DNA of 64,000 nt, taken from contig CH003313.1 of assembly GCA_000149265.1 (NCBI GenBank), positions 2,579,314 through 2,643,313 on the forward strand. The letters run 5' to 3'. The notes under the pieces are model-generated. The model saw nothing but the letters and a program-made list of their open reading frames with translations. It had not been told where the DNA came from and made no database searches. The position numbers were made by a program, and so were the translations under genes. This document shows positions 22,748 through 36,200 of this stretch, in pieces; position 1 is the first letter of the stretch; every line of letters begins with the position of its first letter. The DNA is from Ciona savignyi (Eukaryota > Chordata > Ascidiacea > Phlebobranchia > Cionidae).

Positions 22748-25700
22748 TTAGATAATTTCGTCGATCATATGTTCACATCTAGATTCAATGTCCTCTGCCA
22801 GACATTCGTCGAGCAAGCATGTAGCACTGCCGACTCGTTCTCGCGACTTATTTTCCACGGGAGTTTCCGTAATACAATTGTTGCTTTCACTGCATAGCAC
22901 ATCTGCTTTTGAAACGATGGTTGTTTTAAATTGATCAGTGTCTTCTACGCCGGTAAAGTCGCCATTTTCTTCATTTACGAGTTCGACGTTCACAACTGTG
23001 ATCCTGGGCTCAGTGAAACTACGTTCAGGGGTTGTTGGGTGCGCTCTAGCGGTCGTCGACTTCAGTGTATTGCTACCGTTAAGTGCGCCAAAGAGCTGTT
23101 TGCCACGCGGTTTTAAAACATTATTCCTAAACGACTCGATCACACTCTCTTTGCCTTTTATTGTCGATTCGGTCAACTTAGCTCGCTGCATTGCGAGATT
23201 ATGAAGAAACTTGGGTCTCCGAAAAGGACGAGGAGTGTGCGATCTAGCGGTGTCTTCTTCGCAAGTAACTTCCGATATCCCGTTGCAGTGGTCGCCATTT
23301 AATTTCGATTTAGTGTCAACGTTTTCCAATTCGTGACTCCCCTGCAAAACAGATCATCAGGTAATTACATAAGTAGACCAAGCTAGAACATGTCCAAAAT
23401 GGAATGTCGAAGCTTCCTTGAAGATTAGATCGCATAGTTATATTCAAGTTTATCTCATGAATGAAAAATCAAGAGGGTTAACACATGGGCAATGGCCAGA
23501 TAACCTCGCACAAAACTGCGAGGTTATCTGGCCATTGCGACGCACTAAACTGCTGAGCAAATCGGTCTAACAAAAATTAGAAAGTGAATGTGTCATAAAA
23601 AAAACTAGAGCAAAAAACACGGCCTTACTATAAGCAAATCTTTTAATAATAAATGAAAACATCATTTCGAAAGGATTCAGTCTAATAAAAAAAGGTCTCA
23701 TGATTAATGAATAGTTCGTCGAATCTCAACTAAATTTCTATTATGACTCTCGCATGTCAAATACTTGCTGGGCAGTTAATAAAAGTTTGTTTATGAGTTG
23801 TTTTACTTCTGTGGGAAACGTCCAAATGACTGAAATTGCTTTAACATAAGCCGGATGGGGTAAAGTATATATAATCGACGGGAGGTAAGCTCATATAACC
23901 CGCCCAGCTCATGTTTGTGACGAAACTATTTCTTCCCTCCAATTATATACCCCGTCCCGCTCGTGTTATAACCCGTTCTGCTCAAGGTAATGATGAAATA
24001 CCCCGTTCCATTTATGTAGTAAAAAACCGCCCGTTGCCCCGCAGATTAGTAAAGCCGGTTAACAACGAAAATACCCTCCGCCGTCTTCCCACTGTCCCGT
24101 ACGATTATTTGCTGTCCCGCCACACTTTGAGCATACTAGTGTATAATTGCAATTTTAAGAAGCGTATACCATTCATATATGATTTTGCATTTAGATGTGG
24201 TTAACACGTTTTTCTCTTGTTAATTTCATGCAACCTTATTTCCACTCACCCGTCGTGTGCTGAACTTTGACCCAGCTTTTGGCGCCTTCCCGGTGTTGTA
24301 GTCCGACATCTCCGAGCCCAGAGAGACACTGGGAAAGCAAAATGAGTAAAATCTGCATCCAGGTCCGATAAAGTTCGACCGATTAGTCTGGGTTAGTGCC
24401 TTGCGTTTCAGTCGAATAGCGGTAGCTTCGAAACTGGTCGAAGGATAATTGGTCGGGTCATTGGGGAAGGCACTTAACGGACATTGCCTGAACTCAGTAA
24501 AATAACGTGTTGTAACAAATTAATAGAAAGTCCAAATGATACACAACGCTGGGCTCGAGGTAATCTCGCGATTACCCGTGTGCTAACCCCATTCACGGTA
24601 ATAAACATGAATATCCTATCCTATGAACAAGTTATTAAACAATTTATTTTGGAAATTCTCCTTCAGGAAAATTTAGGAAAAAATACAATCTTATGTAAGT
24701 TGTTAATTTTAAAAACAGGAATTTTTATGATTCTTCTTCACAATGCCACCCACACAAGTAGAGGATAGTAAATATATCAACAGCTTTCATATAATAACCA
24801 CTGGCTTAGTCATCACGCGCTGAGCTGTCTGCTGTTATCGCCAAAGTTCTATTTTACGACCGACATTAAGAACTTTGACTATCTATTAGAAAATGTGAAA
24901 GAAATAAAAATTACCGGTTTTAACTAATGTGCTCCAAAACCAGTCTGCACCGGTACACTACTTTGCCGCAAGACAACGCTATAGGTGTGCCGCGAAAAAA
25001 AAATATTTTTAAATACTGTTTTTAACAAATAAAAAAGATTTCAGTTTTCGGATAACCCACATCTTATTTTCTTGAAATCCTAAATACGCTTATCCTAATT
25101 TAGTTTAGTTTTAGTTTATTCATTTGTTGTCCTAGTATTAAAAATGGCAAACGAATTAAATCACGGCGCAGGAACAGAAAAAGACGGCAAAACGAACAAT
25201 GGTTAAAACAGATTATTTAAAAAAAGGATGCAAAGAAATAAATATAGCGGACGCGGCCTAGAAACCTAAGGGAAAAAAAACAATAATTCGCTAACTAAAA
25301 TAAATTAAGACCAAACGATATAGAGACCGATATATACCTCATTTTTAATCTTCTCAGTGGAGATGCATCATGGCTTGGCATGCGATCAGCAACATTTAGC
25401 CTGTTTTCTATATATACTTTCGTGTCATGGCGGACGATTTCCTTCGCCATTTCATCGGATTTCGAGTCTTGGTTGGTTGATTCTTTTACCTTTTCGTCCA
25501 GAACTGGATTTCGATGGCCTGTAAAAAAAACAATGAAAACCGTGTACAAGTTTGAGTGGATATCCACATCAAAATACAATATCCAAATTAAAATAATATG
25601 TAAATGTTAAAATTATTAACATAATATAAAACATTCATATTTTTGATTATCTTAAAAGATTTAATGCTAAAAACATGACCATGCTTAGATTTAAACTATG

Positions 25701-28700
25701 ATTAAACCGTGTACAAGCTAAATTAAATATTTACATCAAAGTAAAATATTAATGTTAACAAAATTAATGTCATAAAAACATTTTTTTTTTCAATCTTAAA
25801 AGATTTAATTATATAAAGATGGTGCCACACCTAGATTTATCCACATAAAACAATATATCAAATAGAATCCAAATAATATATAAACGTAAACAAATCTATA
25901 TAATTAAAAAACATTGGTATTGATTTTCTGAAAAGGTTTTAAAAATTTAACGAATATGCGCCATGTCTGGATTTCAACAACAAATTTAATTAACTGTGTA
26001 CAATCTTTATTCGATATTTACATAACAAAATATTTAAAAAAACTAATTCTCACCTAAACTGGAAAGTCGGGCAGCAGCCACTCGTTCTAGTGTTGTCCTC
26101 ATAACCGGGTGTTCGTTTAGCAAGTAGTTAAAGTCATCGGCGTGCAGGGAGTACGTAGAGCAATAACTAACAGCCTCTACCGATGCAACTCTTCTGTCAT
26201 TTATCAGAAGACAGATTTCTATTGAAAAACGGAATTGCCAACTTAATTTTATATAGTTTGGTGTCTTTTATATATCGACAATTAAATATTAAACATATAT
26301 GTTTTCCTATACTGATTGGTTTGGTGGGTTAGTGCGTTGCAATTCAGTGAAAAGGTTGCTGACTCGAAACTGGTTTCTAGGTAGTAGGTTGTGTCCTTGA
26401 GCAAGGCATTTAACGAATATTGCCTGAACCCAGTGATTATTGGGTTCTACCAAATTGTAGAAACGTATTAAGACACAACACACTGCAACAGCTACAGCAA
26501 CCCTACGGTGAGCGCGAGGTGATCTAACCTCCTTGATTTTCCATTCACGGGGATAAACCTGAATATCCTATTCTATCCTAAGGTAATAATTCGGAAATGC
26601 ACATCATTTGACACAAGTAGAATGATGACAATTTAAACACAAAAAACTTAGAAGAGGTGTTAATTAATAAATTGGGGTCATGATAACTTGAACATGTGGA
26701 TAAAAACAATGATGTAGTTCTGTTTACCGCCAAAATATGATCCATCGGATAGCTGTTTTATGGGATCAGATCTCTGACTGTTCTTAACTTCAACCAAACC
26801 ATGTTGGATGAAATACATCTTCTTTCCAATTGTACCTTCTCGTACGATGACGTCTGTGAGAATGGATATTTGTAAGTTACCTTGGAGGGAATATTTGTCG
26901 TTGACTACGGCCGAAAATCTTAAGCTTGTGTGTCCGTTTAAGTGCAGTAATGTGTAGAATAGGATATTCATGTTTATCCCATTGAATGGAAAACGCAAGG
27001 TCAGATTACTTCGTGCCTACCGCAGGTTTACCGGAGCTATTGCAGTGTGTTGTGTATGATTAAGACGTTTCTTCGATTTGGTAGAACACAATAATCCACT
27101 GGGTTTATGGGCAATGTCCGTTAAGTGCTATGCCAAAAGACACAGCCGACTAGCTAGTGAGAAGTTTCGAACCTGCATCCCTTTGGGTGAGAGGCGTCGC
27201 ACTTTGTTTTAGTGTTTTGTGCATATATGAGTTATGCAAACGGTAAATGCTTTTTAATAATGTAAAATCTACCAAAAATAAGAAATAACCACAGTATTAT
27301 GCACGGAAAAAAACAACACATAAATGCTTCTGGACTGTGCAAAATCAAACCTTTGGGCTGGAAGACTTCATATTTTAGTTTTTGGACGATTTCGGTAACA
27401 AAGTCGGGCTCAGCGTTGCTGAAAAATGGAACAGAGGCAACCAGGTGACGACAGTTGAAGTTTACGACCTCCTGTAATAAGCGGTTCAAGTTGAACGGTC
27501 GTGCAGCCGAAAAGAAAAAAACTCGAATGTTCGTGTGGCCGAAGGGCCATTCGACCGATTCATATACTAAGTGTGGCTGAATGGTTTACGAATTGATTTC
27601 GTCTGTCGGACTTATTATAAATCGTTTAAGCCACAACCAAACATTGCCATAATAATACAAAAAGCAGCAAGACCTCTCTTAAATTGTTGGAGAGTTCGTT
27701 TAAGATTCCGAGTTCGTCAAACATCTTTCCCTGGAACCGGTTCTCGTAGTATTCATAGACCTTCGATCGAAGTGGTTTCGGGAGTCTTCGGAACCGCATG
27801 TATTCTTTCACTTGCATGTACTGCAACGATTATCTTGTTATGTTGCTAAGTATTTGTACTTTTATTCGAATAGATATGCAGAAACAAAAAATTTGGGTGA
27901 TAAATTCTAAGGGATTTCCGTGAGACTCTAAAACCCAAAACGGCATTTTTCTAAAACAGATAGCTTCTTTTGAGAATAGCGGTAGAACAGTTGCTCCAAT
28001 TTTGATCGGATTTGGTGAAATGTTAGTGCCCTTTCCGCCGCTGTACCAATAAGAAAAAAAAATACCTAAGGAAATATCCTAAACATTATGATTTGTTCCT
28101 AAATCATGATTGTGACAGAAATACCACATCGCCCCGACTTCTCCGCAACATCAAAAACTAAATCAGACTGTTTTGGGAATTTAGCTTCATTTCACTACAG
28201 CGCTTGACAAAAGGCTTAAATTTAAAACATTTGTGGTAAAATGTTCGTAAATCTAAAACGATTATTCTTTTTTAACTACACATGGAAGAGAAGTTTGGTT
28301 TGAGAACTATGGGACCCATGTGTTATGCTTGCAGAAACAAAACTATGGCAGTCCGGTTAAAACTTTCTGAAATGTTGAATAACATGGACCTGACGTGCAC
28401 ATATCTAACAATAACATATATTGTGTAATGATTATTATTAACAACATCGAACTTGCATAAACAAACTACATACTTTGTGTATATTATACAAACTGTGGTT
28501 AGAGACCCTGCTCACATTAATATATAACATACAAAATGTGTTTTACAAATAGTGGTGGTTAAACATGTGGTTGACACTCTCCAATTAAATATCCGATTTT
28601 ACCTTTTCCTTATACTGTCGTTTTGACGAATCCATTGACTGAATGAGTGCGGTGGCGTGACCGATAAACATAGCAAAGCATACAGCACCTGAAGACAATT

Positions 28701-31700
28701 ACAAGATTTATCGTCGCTATACCGTGTATGGTCTATAATATCTTAGTTTATACTTATCATGACAAAATAAGATATTCATGTTTATCCCCGTAAATAGGAA
28801 AACGCAAAAGGGTTAACACACGGGCAATTGTCAAATCACCTCGCGCGGGTTACCGAAGCTATTGCACTGTGTTGTATATAATTCACACGTATCTTCAATT
28901 TGGTAAAACCCATTAATCCGCTGGGAATTTCAAGTCACGGCGCTTTATATAAAAAATAATTGGTCGGACACTTTCTATAACCATTGCTTCATCAGTTTAG
29001 GATTTTGTATTAAATTAGTTGCGTAGAAAATTTGCTGTCCATGCACCACCAGGTACCTGATTGCCGTTTATAAATTGACCCATCCGATTGAATATTGCGG
29101 ACCACAGGCTGCTAATGAACATAGCTATCCTTAAACAAAGCTTAAGGGTCTGAAATAAATTAAAATATTTAATAAGGCTGCCGTGGAACAAACATTTTTT
29201 TTCGTGTACTTGGACCAAAAAAACAGGCAGCGCCTAAAGTGATAAAACAAGGGCGCCTTGGTGCATCACAGTTATCGTATTAAAGACGCAAAATACATGC
29301 TACAAAACCTGACACCATAGACAACATAGTCATCCAGAGATCCATTAGATTCTTAGGTGGTTTTTGCCCGTACCCAATACATAGCATGTGCGACATCGCT
29401 TTGAACACGCTCCAGGAGTATTGTTCAGCCCACGGGCGACCCTGCGAATGTAAGTTTAATCTCAAAAGAATGTACAGTCGTGTTGGAAAATGGTTAACAT
29501 GTACCAACCATATAAAATATTGTTTAAGGAACAAGCCCATCATGGGTTCGAACCTTACCCCGGTAAAAATAATACAAAATAATTTTACTGTCGTGTAGTC
29601 GAATGGTTAACGCGAGCGATACATATACCGACTACTGTACAAAAACGGTCCGAGTGACAAGCTCATCACGGGTTCGATACTAGGATCAGTAAAAAATATC
29701 ATCCTAGTATAAAATACACCACTGTATCCCTTTTAGAATTGTAGGTGAAAGAGCATTTAATCCCTTGGCAAATACACGACCAAACTTCCATTAGCCAGTG
29801 AGGGAAACAGGGAAACTGCATGATAAAATGAAAATCAGGGCGGTAGGGTTAGTATTGGGGTTGGAGTTAAAGTTCATGTTATCTAAGTTGGGATTAGTAT
29901 TTGCAGCAGGGTTGGAACTAATTTTTATAGTTTTAGTGAGCAGTTTCCCCCTTTTCCTCTTTCCCCAATTTAAAAAATCGAATTGAAATGGCATGGTGTT
30001 ACGTCGTATATTCACGTCGGTTTCGATCAGCAGGCTTATTTTCGCAATCGATAACTAATTGAACTACCTTAAATCGATAAGACTGGCGGCGTCTTTTTGC
30101 GTCAGTTGACGCACGAATACTTCGAAATGTGGTGCAATGACTAAATTCATCAGTCCTATCGATTTAAATCAGTTAAATACAATTGTCGAAACGACTCATT
30201 TATCAGTTGTATCTGGTGTTTATTTCACTTAATGAACATGATGTATTTCATAAGAATGAAAATTTGATTAAACAATTAACAAAAAAACAGTCGACAAGGA
30301 AACTGGCAATAGCTTGGTAGGTAAATGCGTCAACTTTCATCCAAAGGGTTGCAGCATCAAAACTGATCACTAGCTAATCAACCATGTCATTGTCTAAGGC
30401 ATTTAACGGACATTGCCTAAACTTAGCGGACTACCGTTTTTTTTTTAAATCTGAAGAAACGTCTTAATCATGTACTGTAATAGCGTAGGTTACCCGACGG
30501 TAAGCAGGAGATGTACTATCATGCTCGCATTTCGGTGAACACACAATACGCATAATAATGAATATACAGCGTTGGGAAACCGTCATATAGCGTTTGTAAT
30601 TTCCAATCCCTTAAGCCAACGCGAATTACCGTGTACGAAGACATTGTACGAGTACGGTCGTGGACATATAATGGTAAGAGCGACCGATACATATACATAC
30701 TCCTATACAAATAAAAACAGTCTTACGGACGGGACCGTTGTGAGTTGAAACACACACACACGCGCACGCGCACACACGCGCACGCACCCACACACGCACA
30801 CTTACAACGAGGTCGTCGATTACAATCCACGAATCTGCTGGGAAGTTATGCAGCATCGGAATGAGAAATTGAAGACAGCCGTTCCAGTGGCCAATTAACA
30901 GCATCAAGCCAACCAGATTGAAGATACGTACAGCCGCCACCGCCAGGTCGTACTGCATGCCAACGATCTACCGAAAACAATGTATTGATTTTTAGGTCAT
31001 TTTTAATTAAATATAAATCTTAGATATAAGTCTCGGATTTAAGCCACAAAAAAGTTAAACCCTGCGCATTTTTACTCACATATGAAAAATAAAAAGAAAC
31101 CTGGAACCAATTTCCATCAAAAACGTTTATGATTGCGATAATATCTACTGTTTTTTGGTACAAATGTTTGTTTTGGCGAAGTTGCTAACAAATATTGCTA
31201 TTTAAATAATTAATGCTACGTATAACGTAAATTAAACGACGAAATTCGGCTGACATCCATTTGATTCGCAGACTTTTTCCTATTATCCACGTAAAGATGA
31301 TTAAAACCGTTCTTTTTTATAGCAATTCATTCGGATCGGTCGTACTGACAAGGCCATGCTACAAAAGACAAGAAAACATTCCACATGAACCTACCTGCTC
31401 CCATTGATGAACATAGCGGATAAGCCTTGAAATTCTGAGCAGCCGCAGCAAACTGATGATTTTGGCAAACCTTACCAGTTTCATCGCTCTTGACGCCGCA
31501 CTGGCACTTGCTGATGAACCACTGGTCAACTGCACACAGTTATTTGTTTAATTATATGATAATCAACTACATAAACAAATACAACGTGTATCTGTTGAAT
31601 TAATTACCGTACTATACCCCAATTTGAACGGCACCTCTTAATTATACAGAATCGCTTGAATCGTTTATAGGGTTTAGAGCGCTTGGAGGGTAAGGGTTAA

Positions 31701-33163
31701 GGTTCCAAGCGATCCAAACGATCCTGTAGTAATTAGAGGCTCCCCAATTTAAACGCCACCTTTATTTGAACGCCCAGGCCCGGTCCTAGGAACCGCGGGG
31801 CCCAATTAGAAATGTGATGGCGGGGCCCCTACTTTTCATAGCAAAATTTATGGGTGTTTATATATCATAAAATACATATCAGTACATACAAATTATGAGA
31901 AAGAATATTATTTTACTTTTTATTTTACGTTTCAGTAGTATTTTAAACCTCGTAATACAGAAAGACTCCTGCTAGCGCGGGGCCCCTTCAAGGTGCGGGG
32001 CCCAGTTTGATCTAATCCGTCAAATCGGCCTAAAACCGGCCCTGTGAACGCCACCTCTGATAGAACACCATGCAAAGGGAGGGTTGAAAATATAGCGCCA
32101 CCCTTTTATTGAACGCCCTCTAATAGACCGCCACTAAGAGAAGGATTAAAAAATAGACATCTTGGTCAATTGTTAGCATAGGTAAACTTAACCTTTAATT
32201 GAATACGGACTTTTACAGTTCATTGTTGTAATTATAGGCTAAAAGGGACAGATCCATCCTTAGAACAGTGGCCATAACTTAAAATTGCCACATTTTTTTA
32301 AAAGAAGGAAAGTAGAGAAACTGCTCACTAAAACTAACTGTAACCGTGCCTTGGATATTAATCTCAACCCCAGAACTAACCCTTACTCTAACTGTCTAAC
32401 CACATGTTTAAAACGAACTTAATGCCCTTTTCCTTATTTTAGTGTGTAGTTTATACCCTTCTCCCTTTTAGTTTTTCCCAGTTTAAGTTTTCACACGCTT
32501 ATAGATTTTTGCGTGCGCGCCAAATAAAGCGGCGTCCCATGAAAAAATCTCTTCGACCTCTGACATACAGTATGCACCATGTACCTGCAGTAAGTAATCG
32601 ACTGGAAGTGTCGAAATCAAATCAACTGCAAACCACGATCTCAGATAGTGACTTCGAATTGTAGGCAGGTCGAGTATGACATCACCGTCGCCGTATTCGA
32701 CAATAATGCCCGTGTGAAAGTTCATTATGATGTCAGTGAGAAACCTTGGCGACAAGTTAAAAATTATTTAATATTGTTGAGTTACTTTTTATGTAGGTAA
32801 TTTTTTAAAAAGAGAAACGTTTGACCAAGAGATATAATTCACTTATAATGTTCAAATCTACAGTGTAATCGTCATGTTTCAGAGAAACAATAAAGGATGG
32901 TAAAGGGAAAAATAACAAAAAGCAAAAAAACATTTTTAGAGCTAATTTAATAGGCCCTAGGCAGGCCCGGTGCTAGGAACCGCGGGGCCCAATTAGAAAT
33001 GTGATGGCGGGGCCCCTACTCTTCATAGCAAAATTTATGGGTGTTTATATATCGTAAAATACATACCAGTACATACAAACTACAAAAATAGACATTTAAT
33101 ACTTGCTATAAACAAATTAAAGGTAATGTGGATGCTTATTTACGATATATTGTTTTACTTCCA

Positions 33164-33251
<88 letters not shown>

Positions 33252-36200
33252 TAGAAACCATATTCATTATGACGTAACAGGCAGACACAGAAATATAAAT
33301 TTGACTTAGTTACGATACATAAGAAATTGATATTATGAGAAAGAATATTATTTCACTTTTTATTTTACGTTTCAGTAGTATTTTAAACCTCGTAATACAG
33401 AAAGACTCCTGCTAGCGCGGGGCCCCTTCAAGGTGCGGGGCCCAATTTGATCTAATCGGTCAAATCGGCCTAAAACCGGCCCTGGCCCTAGGTCTGTATA
33501 CATTGCCAATAAACTCACCAGAAATCCAAGGCCAGATTGAAGGCGATCCATCCTCGATCTGTCCGCATCTCATCGTTAAAAAACGTAATCGCCACAGGAA
33601 TGATGAGCATGCTAATGAGCAGCAGAATGAGTGTGAAAAAATCCCAGTAGAACCTTGTAACAAACATGGGAATTGTAAGACAACCGTTGTTCAATATAAA
33701 TAAATACAATCAACTTTAATGAAGTCCCGAATGGGGGACACCGAAAATGAGTTGCCTACACCAGTGCTCCGCAACCTTTTTTTAAGTAGAGGGACATATT
33801 TAGAAACTTACTAAATTTGACGCACATTGCAGTCAAACATGTACAATGGGGAGTCTTCTGACAAGCTTTTACATTTGATAATATTTAAGCGAAGTTTTTG
33901 ATAGCCGTAATGTTCAAATTTGTAAAAAACTTTATTTGGTAAAAACTGTGTTTAAAAAAATATTATTAATTTACGGCGGCACATCTATAGCATTGTTCCA
34001 TAGCAGTATGTCGTGGCACACTGGTTGTAAAGCACTGGTCTACAGAGGCGCGTGGTATGGTCTATATAAGACAATTGCGACAAGCGATAAGTAGATATAA
34101 TATAAAAGGTTTTAATTTCTAGTTAGATACCTAAAGTTGGAGTAAGGATGAATGACATACGATCCTTCACTCTGTTGTCTCTTTTGCTCCTGCTCAACCG
34201 CTTTCTTACTCCCGTACATTCTTAACGAGAACTTGGTCACCGGCACTGACATAGAACCCCCGGAATACCTGAATAAAATTTCGATTTTTATCGAGCAATA
34301 TTTTGAACTTTTTACCGGGACATTTTTTGAACTTTTTTACAGAGCAATTTTGTGAACCCGCCGTATATGGTCACTAAGGCCATTTTTATACGGCATTCTG
34401 TACATGAACTACTATTACTACCCATTCGTGTTACACGTTTTTCCACTGGGTACATAGACGGTGTATAAAGAACTAAATTGGAGGAGGTAAAAAACATAAA
34501 GCACAAAACATAGAAAACACCTTTGTCCATTGATTTCAGTTCTTTTCATATACTTCATGTCTCTCTTTTTCAAATTACTTAAGCACTTTGAATGAATAAC
34601 TTTATTGCGAACAATAATGAAAAATAAAGAATAGATTTTCAGTATAAAGAAGGGACACAACATTTTTTTTCAGTCGAAGTGTCGCGTGGTAGTGCTTTAG
34701 GTAGTTCACCCCGGCAAAATGTGTAATTATTTCAGCTTTTACATCATATATTTCAGGATGCTACCATGTTACGTGCGTGTTTATACAAACTTTTAATTTA
34801 AAGTTTTCAACATTTATGGGGGCCATCTGGAAATGTAGCGATTCTTCAATGTAATGACTGGTAGTTTACTGCCATAAATTATTCACCATACGCAACACAG
34901 CGGTGCGCTTGGCCTCCCATCAATATACAAAGCCTTGACGGATATTAATTTTCCTTTGCATCATCCTAAAGCGCTGCTATCCGTCGATTTCTCAATAAAA
35001 TTCTATTACATGCGGCAGGAGCAGCAAGGTTATTCCCCGGAGGCATTCACTAATGAGCCCTTACAGGCTTACTATTGGCTTTATTATACAAAATATATTC
35101 TTTCGAGGGGTTCCAGCGTATGGTACAGTAGACGCTATATCGAAGTATGCCAATAGGCCAAATCTCAGCTTTCATTTTCGTAAAACGCAATTTATTTCGT
35201 ATTTTCCATATCCCAATCATGTCGCATTGTTCACATATTTAACTGAATCTACTGTTTTGAACACTCAACTGTCCTTCCAATATATCAGGCGTTCTTGCAA
35301 TGACAAGACAAGTGAAATGCTAGGTTCGAAATTCGATCGTAGAAATGGTTCGATGTGTTATCTTTAAATTAAGGTTAACTATACTTTGTTCCGACCCGGC
35401 AAATTAAAATCGATTTTTGGAGTCACATGGCTCTGGGATACAAAACAAATCCATTCAGATCAGTCTGAAAACTTTAAAAGCAAAAGCATTGTAAAGAGGA
35501 GAAGTGTGAAATCGTGATAATTCCCTGACACCTTTATTTTACGCCAAAAATCAATTTGGAATGTTATGAACTACGGAAACTTATGCTAGCATAACTTAAT
35601 CCAAACTGCGCTTTAAATGGTATAGTATATTAGTGCATTTAGGAACAGTGTGTTGGTAACTTAAGTTTATCCTAAAAATTGCAAAAAATAGGGATGTTAT
35701 GGTGATAACTACATTTTAAAAGCTCAGAAAATATTACAAAATATACTAGTCGTCGCCATCTTTTTTTTAAACGCCATCTTTTTTTCAACCGTGATTGGCA
35801 CACGGTTATGTGAGGTCACCATGTTAAAGGTACACTACAGTGTCACGCTTTTAAAATATTAAATTAATATGTAGAACTCGATCATATATTAATAATAAGA
35901 ATAAATGTTAAAAGCGCTGGCTAGGATGTTTGAAAAAATCAAATCGTAAACGTCAATGAGGAGTAAAACGCAATCGTGTTGAAGCCATAAAAAATCGTGG
36001 TTGGATCGCACAGGGATGGTTTCACGACGACCTTATATGATACAGGACGAGACCTTATTGGGTTAATCGTAGGCACTGTTCATAAATTATAAACTACCGA
36101 CAACTAAATAGCTGCCGCGGTGGGTTTATTGAGTCCTGGCGAACTGTTATTTCAGTTCATCTCTTCGTCAAAGCCACCAACTGACGAAAATTATTTCGTA

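Noticed and set aside
29590..29695. Possible functional tRNA gene
   Set aside because: A- and B-box-like motifs exist, but the stems do not pair convincingly and multiple diverged copies exist; called SINE-2.
35757..35790. YY1-like GCCATCTT pair in HCN intron 1
   Set aside because: Embedded in poly-T; probably a short local duplication rather than a binding site.
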